From Lacticaseibacillus daqingensis (GTDB taxonomy: Bacteria; Bacillota; Bacilli; Lactobacillales; Lactobacillaceae), in NCBI RefSeq assembly GCF_003946115.1, contig NZ_RHOH01000007.1, positions 1 through 64,000 on the forward strand: 64,000 nt of DNA, given 5' to 3'. The notes beneath the pieces are model-generated. The model did not search any database and was not told the origin of the DNA. It saw only the letters and a list, made by a program, of their open reading frames with translations. Position 1 is the first letter of the stretch. Each line of letters starts with the position of its first letter. The position numbers and the translations under genes are program-made. Of this stretch, positions 48,992 to 57,738 are shown one piece after another.

Positions 48992-50368
48992 TCAGAAGGG
49001 CTGCTTCACGGCCCTGCCGTGCCGCGTGTGCCAGCGGTGGCCGAACCCGATCACCAGGAGCCAGGCGATAGCCAGCAGCGCCGGCACCATGGTGGTGCGA
49101 TTCTTCAGCATGATCACACCGATCCCCAGCAAGAACGCCAGCACGAGGTAATCGCCGTACGGGAAGAACGGCGCCACGAACCCTTTGGCGTGCGGGTTTG
49201 CTTGACGATACTTCAGGTGTGCCAGAATGATCATCGCCCAGACGAACAGGAAACTGGTGGTGGAAACACTCGCAATCAACGTGAACACCGACCCCGGCAG
49301 GATCATGTTCAGCACCACCGCCGCGGCAATCACGACGCCGGAGCCGATGATGGCGTTGGCGGGGACTTGGCGCCGCGACAGCCGCCCAAACGGTTTTAGC
49401 GCGTGGTTCTTGGTGTTCAGCGTCAGGGAAAAAAGCATGCGGCCGGTGGTGAATAGGCTGGAGTTGCAGGCCGAAGCCGCCGCCGTCAGCACGACGAAGT
49501 TGATGATGTCTGCCGCTGCGCGCACCCCGACATTGTTGAAGACCTGCACGAAGGGACTGGAACTCGGGCTCACCGCGGACCACGGATAGATGCTCATGAT
49601 CACGAGCAGCGCCCCAATGTAAAACAGAATGATGCGCACCGGCAACTCGTTGATCGCCTCTGGAATCACCTTCTTCGGATTGGCCGTTTCACTAGCGGTC
49701 ATACCGACCATTTCGATTCCGGCAAAGCTGAAGGTCACCATCTGAAATGAAGCGAGAAAGCCCCCGAAGCCCTTGGGGAAAAAGCCCCCGTAATTGACCA
49801 AGTTACCCAAACTGGCGTGCCCACTGGTGGTTGGGTAATGCGTGGCGATCATCCACGCCCCCACGACGATCAAGGCGATGATGGCGCCCACTTTGATCAG
49901 TGAAAACCAGAACTCCGTTTCGCCAAACAGGCCCACGGAAATGAGGTTCAACAGTAGCAGTGCAACCAGTGCCAGCAAGCCCGGGATCCACTGGGGCAAA
50001 CTCGGGAACCAGTAGCGGATGTACATCCCCACGGCCGTGACCTCTGCCATCGCGATCGACACCCAGCAGATCCAGTACGTCCAGCCGGTCACAAAGGCCG
50101 CGTTATCGCCCAGATACCGCTTGATGAAGTCGACAAAGCTGTGCTGAGACACATCGGAGACGAGCAATTCGCCCATGGCGCGCATCAGCAAAAAGCACAT
50201 CCCCCCAGCCAGCATGTACGCCAGGACGATGGATGGCCCCGCAAGGTGAATCGACTGCCCCGCGCCAAGGAACAGGCCGGTGCCGATCGTGCCCCCGATG
50301 GCGATCCACTGAATGTGGCGGCTTTTGAGACTGCGGGCAAGCTCAGGGTGGGTTTCGGTAGTTGACAT
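48992..50368 (-). CDS. APC amino acid permease (AAT type), copy 2
   Basis: 458 residues, colinear with copy 1 throughout (LKSRHIQWIAIGGTIGTGLFLGAGQSIHLAGPSIVLAY; MRAMGELLVSDVSQHSFVDFIKRYLG; FSFAGIEMVGMTASETANPKKVIPEAI). Differences cluster in loops and some helices, so substrate preference may have diverged. ATG 50368 follows GTCTGGAGGAACCCAT. Confidence 0.85.
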   Translation of the reverse strand: MSTTETHPELARSLKSRHIQWIAIGGTIGTGLFLGAGQSIHLAGPSIVLAYMLAGGMCFLLMRAMGELLVSDVSQHSFVDFIKRYLGDNAAFVTGWTYWICWVSIAMAEVTAVGMYIRYWFPSLPQWIPGLLALVALLLLNLISVGLFGETEFWFSLIKVGAIIALIVVGAWMIATHYPTTSGHASLGNLVNYGGFFPKGFGGFLASFQMVTFSFAGIEMVGMTASETANPKKVIPEAINELPVRIILFYIGALLVIMSIYPWSAVSPSSSPFVQVFNNVGVRAAADIINFVVLTAAASACNSSLFTTGRMLFSLTLNTKNHALKPFGRLSRRQVPANAIIGSGVVIAAAVVLNMILPGSVFTLIASVSTTSFLFVWAMIILAHLKYRQANPHAKGFVAPFFPYGDYLVLAFLLGIGVIMLKNRTTMVPALLAIAWLLVIGFGHRWHTRHGRAVKQPF

Positions 50369-50449
50369 ATGGGTTCCTCCAGACATTATTAAAATTATAC
50401 CCACCTGTGCCTGCAACACCAAGCGCCCGGTTAGTGACATCGCGCGTGC

Positions 50450-50484
50450 AAAAGGCGGCCCCATCGCACGGGACCGCCTTTTTC
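50450..50484. terminator. Terminator-like hairpin
   Basis: AAAGGCGGCCCC...GGGACCGCCTTT with A/T-runs on both sides; placed just after the 50519-50971 gene on the minus strand. Confidence 0.8.
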
Positions 50485-50518
50485 GTCACGTTCATTCAAC
50501 TTAGATGAAATTAATTCA

Positions 50519-50971
50519 TCACAGCATGACCACCCGTTCCGGTGGCATCTGCCGCTTCAAAAACTGGGCTAGCGTGGCAGGGGCTTGGGCAAACACCAGC
50601 GTCACCACCACGACCTGCCCAACGCGGGCCTGTAGTTGCGTTCCCTGCGGCAGGGCCGTCAGCTGAATCTGGGTCAGCTGAGAATACGGGCGCATGCTCC
50701 CAAAGCCATTGATCAACTCTTGGCGGGTCAGTCCGCGCCGCCACGCGGCAAACACGAGGCACATGCCCACGATAAATCCACCGCTGACCGCCGCGTCCAG
50801 CGTCTTGCTGGTCACCGCTGTCAGCACCGTCATCAACCCGGCCAGCGTGAGGTAGCCAATTTGCCACGCGCGCTTGGGCCGCGCGACAAACTGCAGTGAT
50901 CGTCGCACCAACACGACCGCGCCGGTCGCCACCACTAAGACCCCCACCAGTAGTATTGTCATCCAGTGCAT
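50519..50971 (-). CDS. Hypothetical membrane protein downstream of ackA
   Basis: 150 residues with three hydrophobic segments (about 2-22, 37-58, 62-80) and a soluble C-terminal part (SQLTQIQLTALPQGTQLQARVGQVVVVTLVF). ATG 50971 follows GGGGAGGTGAGACC. It is 55 bases after the ackA stop on the same strand. Family not recognised. Confidence 0.6.
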   Translation of the reverse strand: MHWMTILLVGVLVVATGAVVLVRRSLQFVARPKRAWQIGYLTLAGLMTVLTAVTSKTLDAAVSGGFIVGMCLVFAAWRRGLTRQELINGFGSMRPYSQLTQIQLTALPQGTQLQARVGQVVVVTLVFAQAPATLAQFLKRQMPPERVVML

Positions 50972-51026
50972 GGTCTCACCTCCCCTCGATTGATCACGGG
51001 CCAACGCCCGCGATTAGTTTGCGAGG

Positions 51027-52217
51027 TTATTTGCTCAACCGCACGACATCGCGGGCGATCATCAGCTCTTCATTAGTCGGCACCAGCAGCACCTTGACCT
51101 TGGAATCGTCACTTGAGATCAGGCGCTCTTCGGCCATCACGTCGTTGCGTTCGTCGTCGATTTTGGCACCAAAGACGCTCAGCCCCTCGATGATGCGCTT
51201 GCGTTCGCGCTTGTCCCCTTCGCCCATGCCGGCGGTGAAGACCAAGGCATCCACGCCACCCATCTCGGCGATGTAACCGGCCACGTACTTCACGATGCGG
51301 TTGGTGAAGATGTCGATGGCCAGCTGGGAGTCCGGCCGCTCGTTGCGGGTGTTTTCCAGCTCGCGCATGTCAGGCGACAGCCCGGACAGCCCAAGCAAGC
51401 CGGACTGCTTGTTGAGGATGTCGATCATGTCCTCGGGATCGGTGATATTGAGCTTTTGCATCAGGTAAGCCACCAGTGAGGCATCGATGTCCCCGCTCCG
51501 GGTACTCATCGTGACGCCAGCCAGCGGCGTGAAGCCCATGGACGTGTCAAAGGACTGGCCGTCTTTTTCTGCCGTGATGGAGACCCCGGAGCCCAGGTGC
51601 ATGGTGACCATGCGCAGGTCCTTCAAGTCCTTGCCCAGCAGTTCGGCGGCGCGGTTGGACACGTAGCGGTGGCTCGTCCCGTGGGCCCCGTACTTGCGGG
51701 CCCCATACTCATCGTAGTACTTCTGAGGGATGGAGTAGAGGTAGTTCATCTTCGGCATCGAGGTGTGGAACGAGGTGTCAAACACGCCGACCTCTGGCAC
51801 CCCTGGTAGCAGCTTCATGAACGCGCGAATGCCATTGGCCTCCGCTGGGTTATGTAACGGCGCGTACTCCGCTAGATCGTCAACTTCCTTCAGGGACGCT
51901 TCCGTCAGTAGTTCGGATTCCTTGAAGCGCTCGCCCCCAGCCACGATACGGTGGCCGACCCCCTGGATCTCGTCATAGCTGGCGATGATCTTGAGTTCGA
52001 TCAGCGCCTTGAGCAGCATGTCCACCGCCATGTCAGCCGTGGGAATGTCCTGGTTGATCACGTACTTTTGGCCGTCACCGTACTTCACCTTGAACTCAGA
52101 GTTCGACAGGCCCATACGGTCCACCATCCCGGAGGCCACAACGGTTTCATCCGGCATGACGAACAGCTTCCACTTCAGCGTGGAACTCCCGGCGTTAATT
52201 GCAAGAATCTTTGACAT
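51027..52217 (-). CDS. ackA: Acetate kinase
   Basis: Converts acetyl phosphate and ADP to acetate and ATP. 396 residues, normal. Signature MSKILAINAGSSTLKWKLF (ACETATE_KINASE_1), then HRIVAGGERF, catalytic Asp in GVFDTSFHTSMPK, GAHGTSHRYVS (signature 2), HLGSGVSITAEKDGQS and VFTAGMGEGDKRERK. ATG 52217 (AGGAG nine bases upstream) is preferred to 52226, which overlaps the site. It follows a YtxK-like methyltransferase and the comG operon, a synteny common in Bacillota. Confidence 0.98.
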   Translation of the reverse strand: MSKILAINAGSSTLKWKLFVMPDETVVASGMVDRMGLSNSEFKVKYGDGQKYVINQDIPTADMAVDMLLKALIELKIIASYDEIQGVGHRIVAGGERFKESELLTEASLKEVDDLAEYAPLHNPAEANGIRAFMKLLPGVPEVGVFDTSFHTSMPKMNYLYSIPQKYYDEYGARKYGAHGTSHRYVSNRAAELLGKDLKDLRMVTMHLGSGVSITAEKDGQSFDTSMGFTPLAGVTMSTRSGDIDASLVAYLMQKLNITDPEDMIDILNKQSGLLGLSGLSPDMRELENTRNERPDSQLAIDIFTNRIVKYVAGYIAEMGGVDALVFTAGMGEGDKRERKRIIEGLSVFGAKIDDERNDVMAEERLISSDDSKVKVLLVPTNEELMIARDVVRLSK

Positions 52218-52229
52218 TTCTTCCATCTC

Positions 52230-53240
52230 CTACACTAAATTTGTTGCGGACCAGGTTTTAACCGCATCCAGAAAGGCCCCAAACGCGCTTGTGTCACTGA
52301 GCGCAGGGAAGGTGCCCAGTAGGACTTGCTTGACTTGTTGACTCTTCGGCCCCGGCTTTTGTAGCACCAGCAGCGATTTTTGCGCCGCGGTTGTCGCAAA
52401 CAGCTCAGTCGGTAAGTTCAACAACCCCTGAAAATGCATGTGTGCGGTCAACCAGGCCGTCAGCCCCGCAGCCTCATCCGATTGGAACACGGTGCTCGGC
52501 ACGAAGAACAGCCCCAGGCCATCCGGTGCCACCGCCGCCATGCTCTGCTCGATCAAGAGGTGATGCGCGTAGCTGTGCCCAGTTTGCGCTGCGGTTTCAA
52601 ACTGCTTGGCCCGCTCGTCCACCGGGTAAAAACCCACCGGTAAATCTGCCACTGCCACGTCAACGGCGCCAAATTGCAGCGGCGCCAAGGCGTCCTGATG
52701 GTACAACGTTGTATCCAGCCGCTGCAGGTGACTGCTCATGTCTGCAAACGCCAAGAGCGTCTCATCGTTGTCCACCGCCAGCCCGCTCACGTGCTCGGCC
52801 CCGGCCTGATGCAGGCGGTTCATCACGGCAAAAAGCAGGTTCCCTGACCCCGCGGCCAAGTCAGCCACCGTCATGCGCGCCGGTACTTGCTTGAGAAATA
52901 CCGTCACCATGAATGTGGCCAACCCCGCCATCAGATCAGGAGTGACCTGCTTGTTGGGTTCGATGCCGTCCACTTGAATCGCCTTGACCAATAGCAGTTG
53001 CAATGCCTCGCGAATTTCTTCAGGGGTGTAGTCAGCAAGCTTGATCCTCGCGTACTGCGCCGCAAGTGTTGCCGTTGCGGCTTCGTCCGGTAGCCCATCA
53101 AGATGCGTGATCTGACCCGTCAGGAGGTCATCGCCAGATTCTGTGGCTGCTTCCAAGTAGCTTGTGTTCAGTTGCTTGTGCAGCAGATCTGTCGTTTGTT
53201 CCAACACTGCATACAAAGCTTTTAAATGCTCGTTTGCCAC
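52230..53240 (-). CDS. Class I SAM-dependent methyltransferase, YtxK-like
   Basis: 336 residues. SAM-binding motif I DLAAGSGNLLFAVMNRL (about 126-142), acidic motif II AVDNDETLLAFA, and VADLPVGFYP as the N6-adenine-like (D/N)PPY-type motif in the form DLPVG. The N-terminal ~110 residues are helical. Related to N-6 DNA methylases without a recognition subunit; YtxK is not known to methylate a defined site. Placed between comGG and ackA. ATG 53240 follows AAGGAGGTTGAAGC. Confidence 0.85.
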   Translation of the reverse strand: MANEHLKALYAVLEQTTDLLHKQLNTSYLEAATESGDDLLTGQITHLDGLPDEAATATLAAQYARIKLADYTPEEIREALQLLLVKAIQVDGIEPNKQVTPDLMAGLATFMVTVFLKQVPARMTVADLAAGSGNLLFAVMNRLHQAGAEHVSGLAVDNDETLLAFADMSSHLQRLDTTLYHQDALAPLQFGAVDVAVADLPVGFYPVDERAKQFETAAQTGHSYAHHLLIEQSMAAVAPDGLGLFFVPSTVFQSDEAAGLTAWLTAHMHFQGLLNLPTELFATTAAQKSLLVLQKPGPKSQQVKQVLLGTFPALSDTSAFGAFLDAVKTWSATNLV

Positions 53241-53324
53241 GCTTCAACCTCCTTAGATGTACTCCTCAATTCTAACGGTGAACCAAGTGAGTTTCAAGCG
53301 GTTTCTTTCGCGTCAAATCGGCAT

Positions 53325-53525
53325 TCATGGCGTTGGCGGACGCGGTGGCTCACCCGCCTGCCACGCCCGGTACGCGGCAGCCGCTGCCTGCGCTTGTTCC
53401 TGCAGGCGAAGCTGATACATCCCCCGCCAAACCGCCATCTGATGCAGCGTCACCGTGGCCATCAGCGTCACCACCAGCAGGACCATCATCGCGCTAAGCA
53501 GCGCACTACCCTGGCGTTTGTCCAT
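53325..53525 (-). CDS. comGG: ComGG-like minor pseudopilin
   Basis: 66 residues from ATG 53525 (TGCTTTATGG; no strong site, but the frame overlaps comGF by 20 bases). The N-terminus DKRQGSALLSAMMVLLVVTLMATVTLHQMAVW is a pilin-like helix without a classical cleavage Gly/Glu pair, as usual for ComGG; it ends in a Pro-rich tail. Short compared with B. subtilis ComGG (about 124), which is common in lactobacilli. Position as last gene of the operon supports the call. Confidence 0.6.
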   Translation of the reverse strand: MDKRQGSALLSAMMVLLVVTLMATVTLHQMAVWRGMYQLRLQEQAQAAAAAYRAWQAGEPPRPPTP

Positions 53526-53970
53526 AAAGCACCCCCTCAAGCATCAGCCCCGACTGCAGGCGCCAGGTGAACGCCACCACATTGGGCCGCACGGTGGTAA
53601 ACGCAACCTCAGTCACGTCCAGAAGCACCGGCTGATAGCCACCATCAGACGTGGTGAGGCGCAGCTGTTGCCAGCCGCCGAGCCGGTAGTAGTACCCCAG
53701 CTCGTATCGCTTCATCGCCTTGTGGATCACTAGCCCCTGACCGGTTGACGTCGGTTCGATCGTCGCGTCCTTCACATAGGCCTGCAGGTCGTGCTGCGCC
53801 TGGTACAGCCGGAGCATCTGGGCATCCTGGCCCGGGGCGGTTGACGCCGCGCGCACCAGCGGCCGCCACAGCAGGGCAACACTCGCCAATACCCCCAGCG
53901 CCACCAGTGCCTCCACTAAGGTGAACGCGTCACGGCGCGCTAATCTGCCATACTTGCTGCTGCTGGTCAT
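53506..53970 (-). CDS. comGF: ComGF pseudopilin
   Basis: 154 residues. Prepilin motif RRDAFTLVEALVALGVLASVALL (cleavage before Phe15, Glu at +5), followed by QHDLQAYVKDATIEPT and RYELGYYYRLGGWQQLRLTT, which are typical of ComGF. ATG 53970 follows CGAGGTGTGGG and lies 41 bases inside comGE. Competence pseudopilus component, needed for DNA binding at the surface. Confidence 0.8.
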   Translation of the reverse strand: MTSSSKYGRLARRDAFTLVEALVALGVLASVALLWRPLVRAASTAPGQDAQMLRLYQAQHDLQAYVKDATIEPTSTGQGLVIHKAMKRYELGYYYRLGGWQQLRLTTSDGGYQPVLLDVTEVAFTTVRPNVVAFTWRLQSGLMLEGVLYGQTPG

Positions 53971-54223
53971 CCCACACCTCGATTCCGGCCGCCGTTACGG
54001 CCACCACGTAGCGTTCCCGTCCCACCCACACCGCCTCATGCCCTGGCACGCCTGGCGTCAAACGGCGCACGGCCACCTGAGCCGCTGTGGCCACCGCGAC
54101 CTGGCGCGCCAGTGGACTGATCTGCTGCGTATAGACGCGCGCCACGATGACGAGCCACACCACCACCAGCGTCATCACGCTGAGGGCCGCCAAGTGTTCC
54201 GCCAGCAGCACGCCTTTTCTCAC
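53930..54223 (-). CDS. comGE: ComGE-like pseudopilin
   Basis: 97 residues from GTG 54223, whose GTGA overlaps the comGD stop. The N-terminus RKGVLLAEHLAALSVMTLVVVWLV is a degenerate type IV pilin helix with Glu at the expected position. Assigned by position between comGD and comGF. The open frame extends far upstream, but that part is a shadow of comGD. Confidence 0.65.
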   Translation of the reverse strand: MRKGVLLAEHLAALSVMTLVVVWLVIVARVYTQQISPLARQVAVATAAQVAVRRLTPGVPGHEAVWVGRERYVVAVTAAGIEVWDDQQQQVWQISAP

Positions 54224-54639
54224 TGCCGTACCAACACCCCCCAATCCAAGCCAACACTGTATTTCACCTGCTGCCCATCCGCGCGCGTAAAGGTCAGTGT
54301 CTGCAGGATCCTCACTTCGCCGCCTTGCCGAAAATCCACCCACGGGGTGACACTGCTGACCGTCATCCCGGCCGGGAGCGGGAGCGTCACCGTCTGTGTG
54401 ACCGGTACCCCGTACTTGAACGCCACACTGGCATGGGCATAGTTGACCTGGCCAGCAATGTTTTGCACTTGCAGCACCTGAACGAAGCGGGCCCACTCCG
54501 CCTCAACAGTGGTCAAGAACTGGTCCTCGGTTCGGCGCACGATGAGGGCATGGCCAAGGTGCACCCCCAGTAGCGCGGTCGCCACAATCAAACCTAACAC
54601 CACTACCACTTCAACTAGCGTGACGCCTCGCCGCCTCAC
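54220..54639 (-). CDS. comGD: ComGD pseudopilin
   Basis: 139 residues. MRRRGVTLVEVVVVLGLIVA is a canonical prepilin leader (cleavage after Gly5, Glu at +5). Mature domain is beta-rich. ATG overlaps the comGC stop (ATGA, 4 bases). Minor pseudopilin of the DNA-uptake apparatus. Confidence 0.85.
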   Translation of the reverse strand: MRRRGVTLVEVVVVLGLIVATALLGVHLGHALIVRRTEDQFLTTVEAEWARFVQVLQVQNIAGQVNYAHASVAFKYGVPVTQTVTLPLPAGMTVSSVTPWVDFRQGGEVRILQTLTFTRADGQQVKYSVGLDWGVLVRQ

Positions 54640-54965
54640 GGACTCACACTAAACGCCGGGGGCTGGGTCGTCGCCTCATAGCGCGCGGCGGTCAACTGAT
54701 CGCGCTGTTCAGCGGTGATGATGCCATTTTTCACCAGTGCCGCCACACTGGTAAAGTTCGTCAGCAAGACCCCCGGCTGATCGTACGCGACCGCGATCTG
54801 CGTGTTCACGGTGGCGACCGTGGCGGCCAGTTGCTTGGCCTCCGCTTGCTTCAGTTGGGCGCGGATCGTGATCACTAGGGTCAGCGTCAGCACAATGATC
54901 AGCCCCAGCGCTGCTAACACCTCGATTAACGTAAACGCGCGTCGCCGCGCCTGCAATCGTTTCAT
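54636..54965 (-). CDS. comGC: ComGC major pseudopilin
   Basis: 109 residues, the usual ComGC length. Leader RRRAFTLIEVLAALGLIIVLTLTLV (cleavage before Phe, Glu at +5), then KQAEAKQLAATVATVNTQIA and the C-terminal ITAEQRDQLTAARYE. Main subunit of the competence pseudopilus. It overlaps comGB by 4 bases. Confidence 0.92.
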   Translation of the reverse strand: MKRLQARRRAFTLIEVLAALGLIIVLTLTLVITIRAQLKQAEAKQLAATVATVNTQIAVAYDQPGVLLTNFTSVAALVKNGIITAEQRDQLTAARYEATTQPPAFSVSP

Positions 54966-55933
54966 CCGATGCCTCCTTGGCCGTACAGCGGCCCCAGCAA
55001 TGCCTGATACATCAACACGATCTGCGCCCCGATCACCAGAAACAACAGCGGTTGCACCACCGCCAGCCAGCGCTCAAGCCGCGCCTGCAACGTCGCCAGC
55101 AGCGTTTGAGCCAACAGCGCCATGCCAGTTTGCACCAAGGCCGGGGGCTGGCCCAAGGTCATCAGCTCGCGCGCGGGCGGGTACACCAACGGGTGGCGTA
55201 GCGCCACTTCCAAGGACTGGCCCGCCGCCACTTGCCCCAGCACCGACTGCGCAAGCACCGGTAAAACCGCCGGCGGCAGCGCGGCCAGCTGGGCCAGGTA
55301 CGCCGTGACCGGCTGACCCGCCGCCAAAAACTGCGCCACCCCGCTGACTAAGACCGCCTGATAGTACAGCCGCGCAAGCTGTCGTACCCCCGGCCAGGCC
55401 AACAGGAGCCGCCCCCGTTGCAAGGGCGTGCACCGGCGCCACCCAACCAAAGCCAGCAGCCCGACCCCACCGCCTAGCCCCAGCCCCACCAACGGTAGCC
55501 ACACCACCCCCGGCGGCGTGGCGCCGAGCATGGGAATAACGCCGAGGATCAAGACACCTTGCAGCACGAGCAGCAGGGTCATCAAAACAGCTGGGTACAC
55601 GAGCAGCTGCATCAGCCGGTGACGGCTGGTTTGTTGCAGGCGCAAGAAGCGCACCGCCACCGTCAAGCCGTCAGCCAACTGGCCGTGCACCGTGGCCAGC
55701 TGCGCTTGGGTCACGATAACGGGGTCAAACCCGGCCTGCTGCAGTGCCGCGGCAACCGATCCGCCCCGTGCCAGCGTCTGGCGCATCTGCCGCCAGCGGG
55801 GCGCGGCCCGTGGTTGGCTGACCCGCAGGTAGGTAAGGCCATCGGCCAGCGAAAATCCTACCGACAGCAGCGTGATCAAGCGCTCGCAGGCCACGAGTTG
55901 GTCTGCCAATTTTAGCTTAGGCAGTTTCTTCAT
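54962..55933 (-). CDS. comGB: ComGB polytopic membrane protein (GspF/PilC type)
   Basis: 323 residues from ATG 55933 (GGAGG 8 bases upstream). Two T2SSF domains of about 100 residues each: CERLITLLSVGFSLADGLTYL ... QLADGLTVAVRF, and the second VLVSGVAQFLAAGQPVTAYL, separated and followed by transmembrane helices (LLVYPAVLMTLLLVLQGVLI; QPLLFLVIGAQIVLMYQALL). Membrane platform for pseudopilus assembly. Confidence 0.9.
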   Translation of the reverse strand: MKKLPKLKLADQLVACERLITLLSVGFSLADGLTYLRVSQPRAAPRWRQMRQTLARGGSVAAALQQAGFDPVIVTQAQLATVHGQLADGLTVAVRFLRLQQTSRHRLMQLLVYPAVLMTLLLVLQGVLILGVIPMLGATPPGVVWLPLVGLGLGGGVGLLALVGWRRCTPLQRGRLLLAWPGVRQLARLYYQAVLVSGVAQFLAAGQPVTAYLAQLAALPPAVLPVLAQSVLGQVAAGQSLEVALRHPLVYPPARELMTLGQPPALVQTGMALLAQTLLATLQARLERWLAVVQPLLFLVIGAQIVLMYQALLGPLYGQGGIG

Positions 55934-56780
55934 GCACCCGTCCTCCCTCATCCACGACGCGCAGCACCACTTCGGGATGCGTCACCGGCGTGTGAACCAG
56001 CCGCACGGCCGCACTAGCCACCAGCGCGGCCGTCACGAGCGCGGGCGCGACCCCTAACCCCACCAAACGCGGGGCCACCAAAGCGGCAGACCGCGCGTGC
56101 ACGGTAGTCAGTACCAAGTGGCCGCTGATGGCCGCTTCACAGGCCTGTTGGGCCGTGTCAAAGTCGCGCAGCTCCCCGATCAACAACACATCCGGCCGGT
56201 GGCGCAAGGCGGCCTTGAGCAGCGCCGCGTAAGTCATCCCGGCGGCCGGGTTGACCTGCAGTTGCAAGAAGGCGGGCTGCACGATTTCGACCGGATCCTC
56301 GATGGTCATCACCATCTGCTCCTGCGCCAGCGCCGTGGCCAGTTGATACAACAGTGTGGTTTTGCCACTGCCGGTCGGCCCGCTCACGGCGACCATGCCC
56401 CGGGCTTGGGCCACGGTTTGCAGCCGGGCCACGAGCGGCGCGGTAAAGGCATCCAGCGCAGGGACCCCGTAAAGCAGGCGCGCGACCAGGGTTTCTTGGC
56501 CGGTGTGATCTGCCACGGTGCTCAGCCGCAAGGGCACGGCAAGCTGCGGTGGCGTGTACGCACCCAGTTGCACGCGCCGGTGTTCGGTGACATTCATCCC
56601 CGCTTGATACTTCAGGTAATTGAGCCAGCGCTGACCCGTTGCTGGGCTGACCACATCAAGCGCAACGAGCCCACGTGCCTGACGCAGCACCACGGCGTAC
56701 CCCGCAGGCTTGGGCAACAGGTACACGTCACTCGCGCGCGCGGCCACGGCCTGCGCTAAAACGGCGAGTAAGTCCTCCAT
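55917..56780 (-). CDS. comGA: ComGA secretion ATPase
   Basis: 287 residues. GspE/PilB-type traffic ATPase: Walker A VSGPTGSGKTTLLYQLAT (about 131-148), Asp box MTIEDPVEI, Walker B DVLLIGELRD and His box TTVHARSA. It lacks the C-terminal tetracysteine zinc motif of PilB, as other ComGA. It drives pseudopilus assembly. First gene of a seven-gene operon with 4-41-base overlaps. ATG 56780 follows GAGTAGGAGGTGTGCC. A sigma-H/ComX-type promoter candidate precedes it. Confidence 0.95.
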   Translation of the reverse strand: MEDLLAVLAQAVAARASDVYLLPKPAGYAVVLRQARGLVALDVVSPATGQRWLNYLKYQAGMNVTEHRRVQLGAYTPPQLAVPLRLSTVADHTGQETLVARLLYGVPALDAFTAPLVARLQTVAQARGMVAVSGPTGSGKTTLLYQLATALAQEQMVMTIEDPVEIVQPAFLQLQVNPAAGMTYAALLKAALRHRPDVLLIGELRDFDTAQQACEAAISGHLVLTTVHARSAALVAPRLVGLGVAPALVTAALVASAAVRLVHTPVTHPEVVLRVVDEGGRVHEETA

Positions 56781-56797
56781 GGCACACCTCCTACTCT

Positions 56798-56826
56798 ATA
56801 TTCTGCCAATCGCGCCGGTTTCCCTC
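56798..56826 (-). promoter_or_regulatory. Candidate sigma-H/ComX-type promoter of comG
   Basis: Minus strand GCAGAATAT (56798-56806), matching RnnGAATWW, and GAGGGAAAC (56818-56826), 7 of 9 to RnAGGAWWW, 11 bases apart. No good sigma-A pair is seen. Suggestive only. Confidence 0.45.
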
Positions 56827-56854
56827 GAAGGTCACCAAAATTTGGTCGCGGACG

Positions 56855-56903
56855 CAAAAAAACCGGCGTGATGCGCTCCCGTGGGAGTGGCATCACGCCG
56901 GTT
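56855..56903 (-). terminator. yebC terminator
   Basis: Minus strand AAACCGGCGTGATGC/GCATCACGCCGGTTT with inner ACTCCC/GGGAGC, followed by TTTTTG. Confidence 0.92.
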
Positions 56904-56915
56904 TGATCGTCTGAA

Positions 56916-57650
56916 TTAGTCTTCGTCTGGCCATTCAGCGCTGGTGTAGACGTTTTGAACATCGTCATCGTCTTCCAGTGCATCGATCATGTTCTGCATG
57001 GTTTCGAGCTTTTCCGGTGGCACGGGCACGGTGTTTTGCGGCACCATGGTCAGCTCAGAAGTCGTGAACTTGAAGCCCTGGGCCTCCAACGCATCGCGCA
57101 CGGCGGTGAAGTCCTTGGGGTCTGTATAAACGGTGAACTCGTCGTCCGTCGTTTCCAGGTCTTCAGCGCCGGCCTCAAGCACGGCTTCAAACATCTGGTC
57201 TTCATCGACATCGAGGTCTTCGCGGTCGATCACGAACATTCCCCGGCGGTCGAACATGTAAGACACCGCACCGGCGCCTGCCATCGTGCCACCGTGGCGC
57301 GTGATCGCGACCCGAACAGAGGAGGACGTCCGGTTTTTGTTATCGGTCAAGGCTTGCACCAGCACCGCGATCCCCGCCGGCCCGTAACCTTCATAGGTCA
57401 CTTCGTCGTACCGCGTTGCGTCGCCGCCATCTGCTTTATCTAGGGCACGCTTGACGTTGTCCTTTGGCATGTTAGCGGCACGCGCCTTATCCATGACTAA
57501 CCGAAGCGCCGGGTTGTTGTTGGGGTCAGAACCACCTTGCTTTGCTGCCATGAAAAGCTCACGGGAGATTTTCTGGAAAATTTTGCCACGCTTGGCATCT
57601 TGGGCGTTCTTACGACCCTGGATGTTATGCCACTTACTGTGTCCTGACAT
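56916..57650 (-). CDS. yebC: YebC/PmpR-family protein
   Basis: 244 residues. [20 protein letters not shown] at the N-terminus, [24 protein letters not shown] and [11 protein letters not shown] are diagnostic. Classically annotated as a transcription regulator; recent work on family members indicates a role at ribosomes stalled on proline-rich sequences. The deduced C-terminus [14 protein letters not shown] is standard. It is a single gene with its own terminator and an AGAGGGTTTAACG ribosome site. Confidence 0.96.
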   Translation of the reverse strand: MSGHSKWHNIQGRKNAQDAKRGKIFQKISRELFMAAKQGGSDPNNNPALRLVMDKARAANMPKDNVKRALDKADGGDATRYDEVTYEGYGPAGIAVLVQALTDNKNRTSSSVRVAITRHGGTMAGAGAVSYMFDRRGMFVIDREDLDVDEDQMFEAVLEAGAEDLETTDDEFTVYTDPKDFTAVRDALEAQGFKFTTSELTMVPQNTVPVPPEKLETMQNMIDALEDDDDVQNVYTSAEWPDED

Positions 57651-57738
57651 CGTTAAACCCTCTTTTCAAATTATTCGTTGCACATACGCGCATATTATAC
57701 CAAAAAGGAACCGAGGCGACAACGCCCCCAAATGCAAC

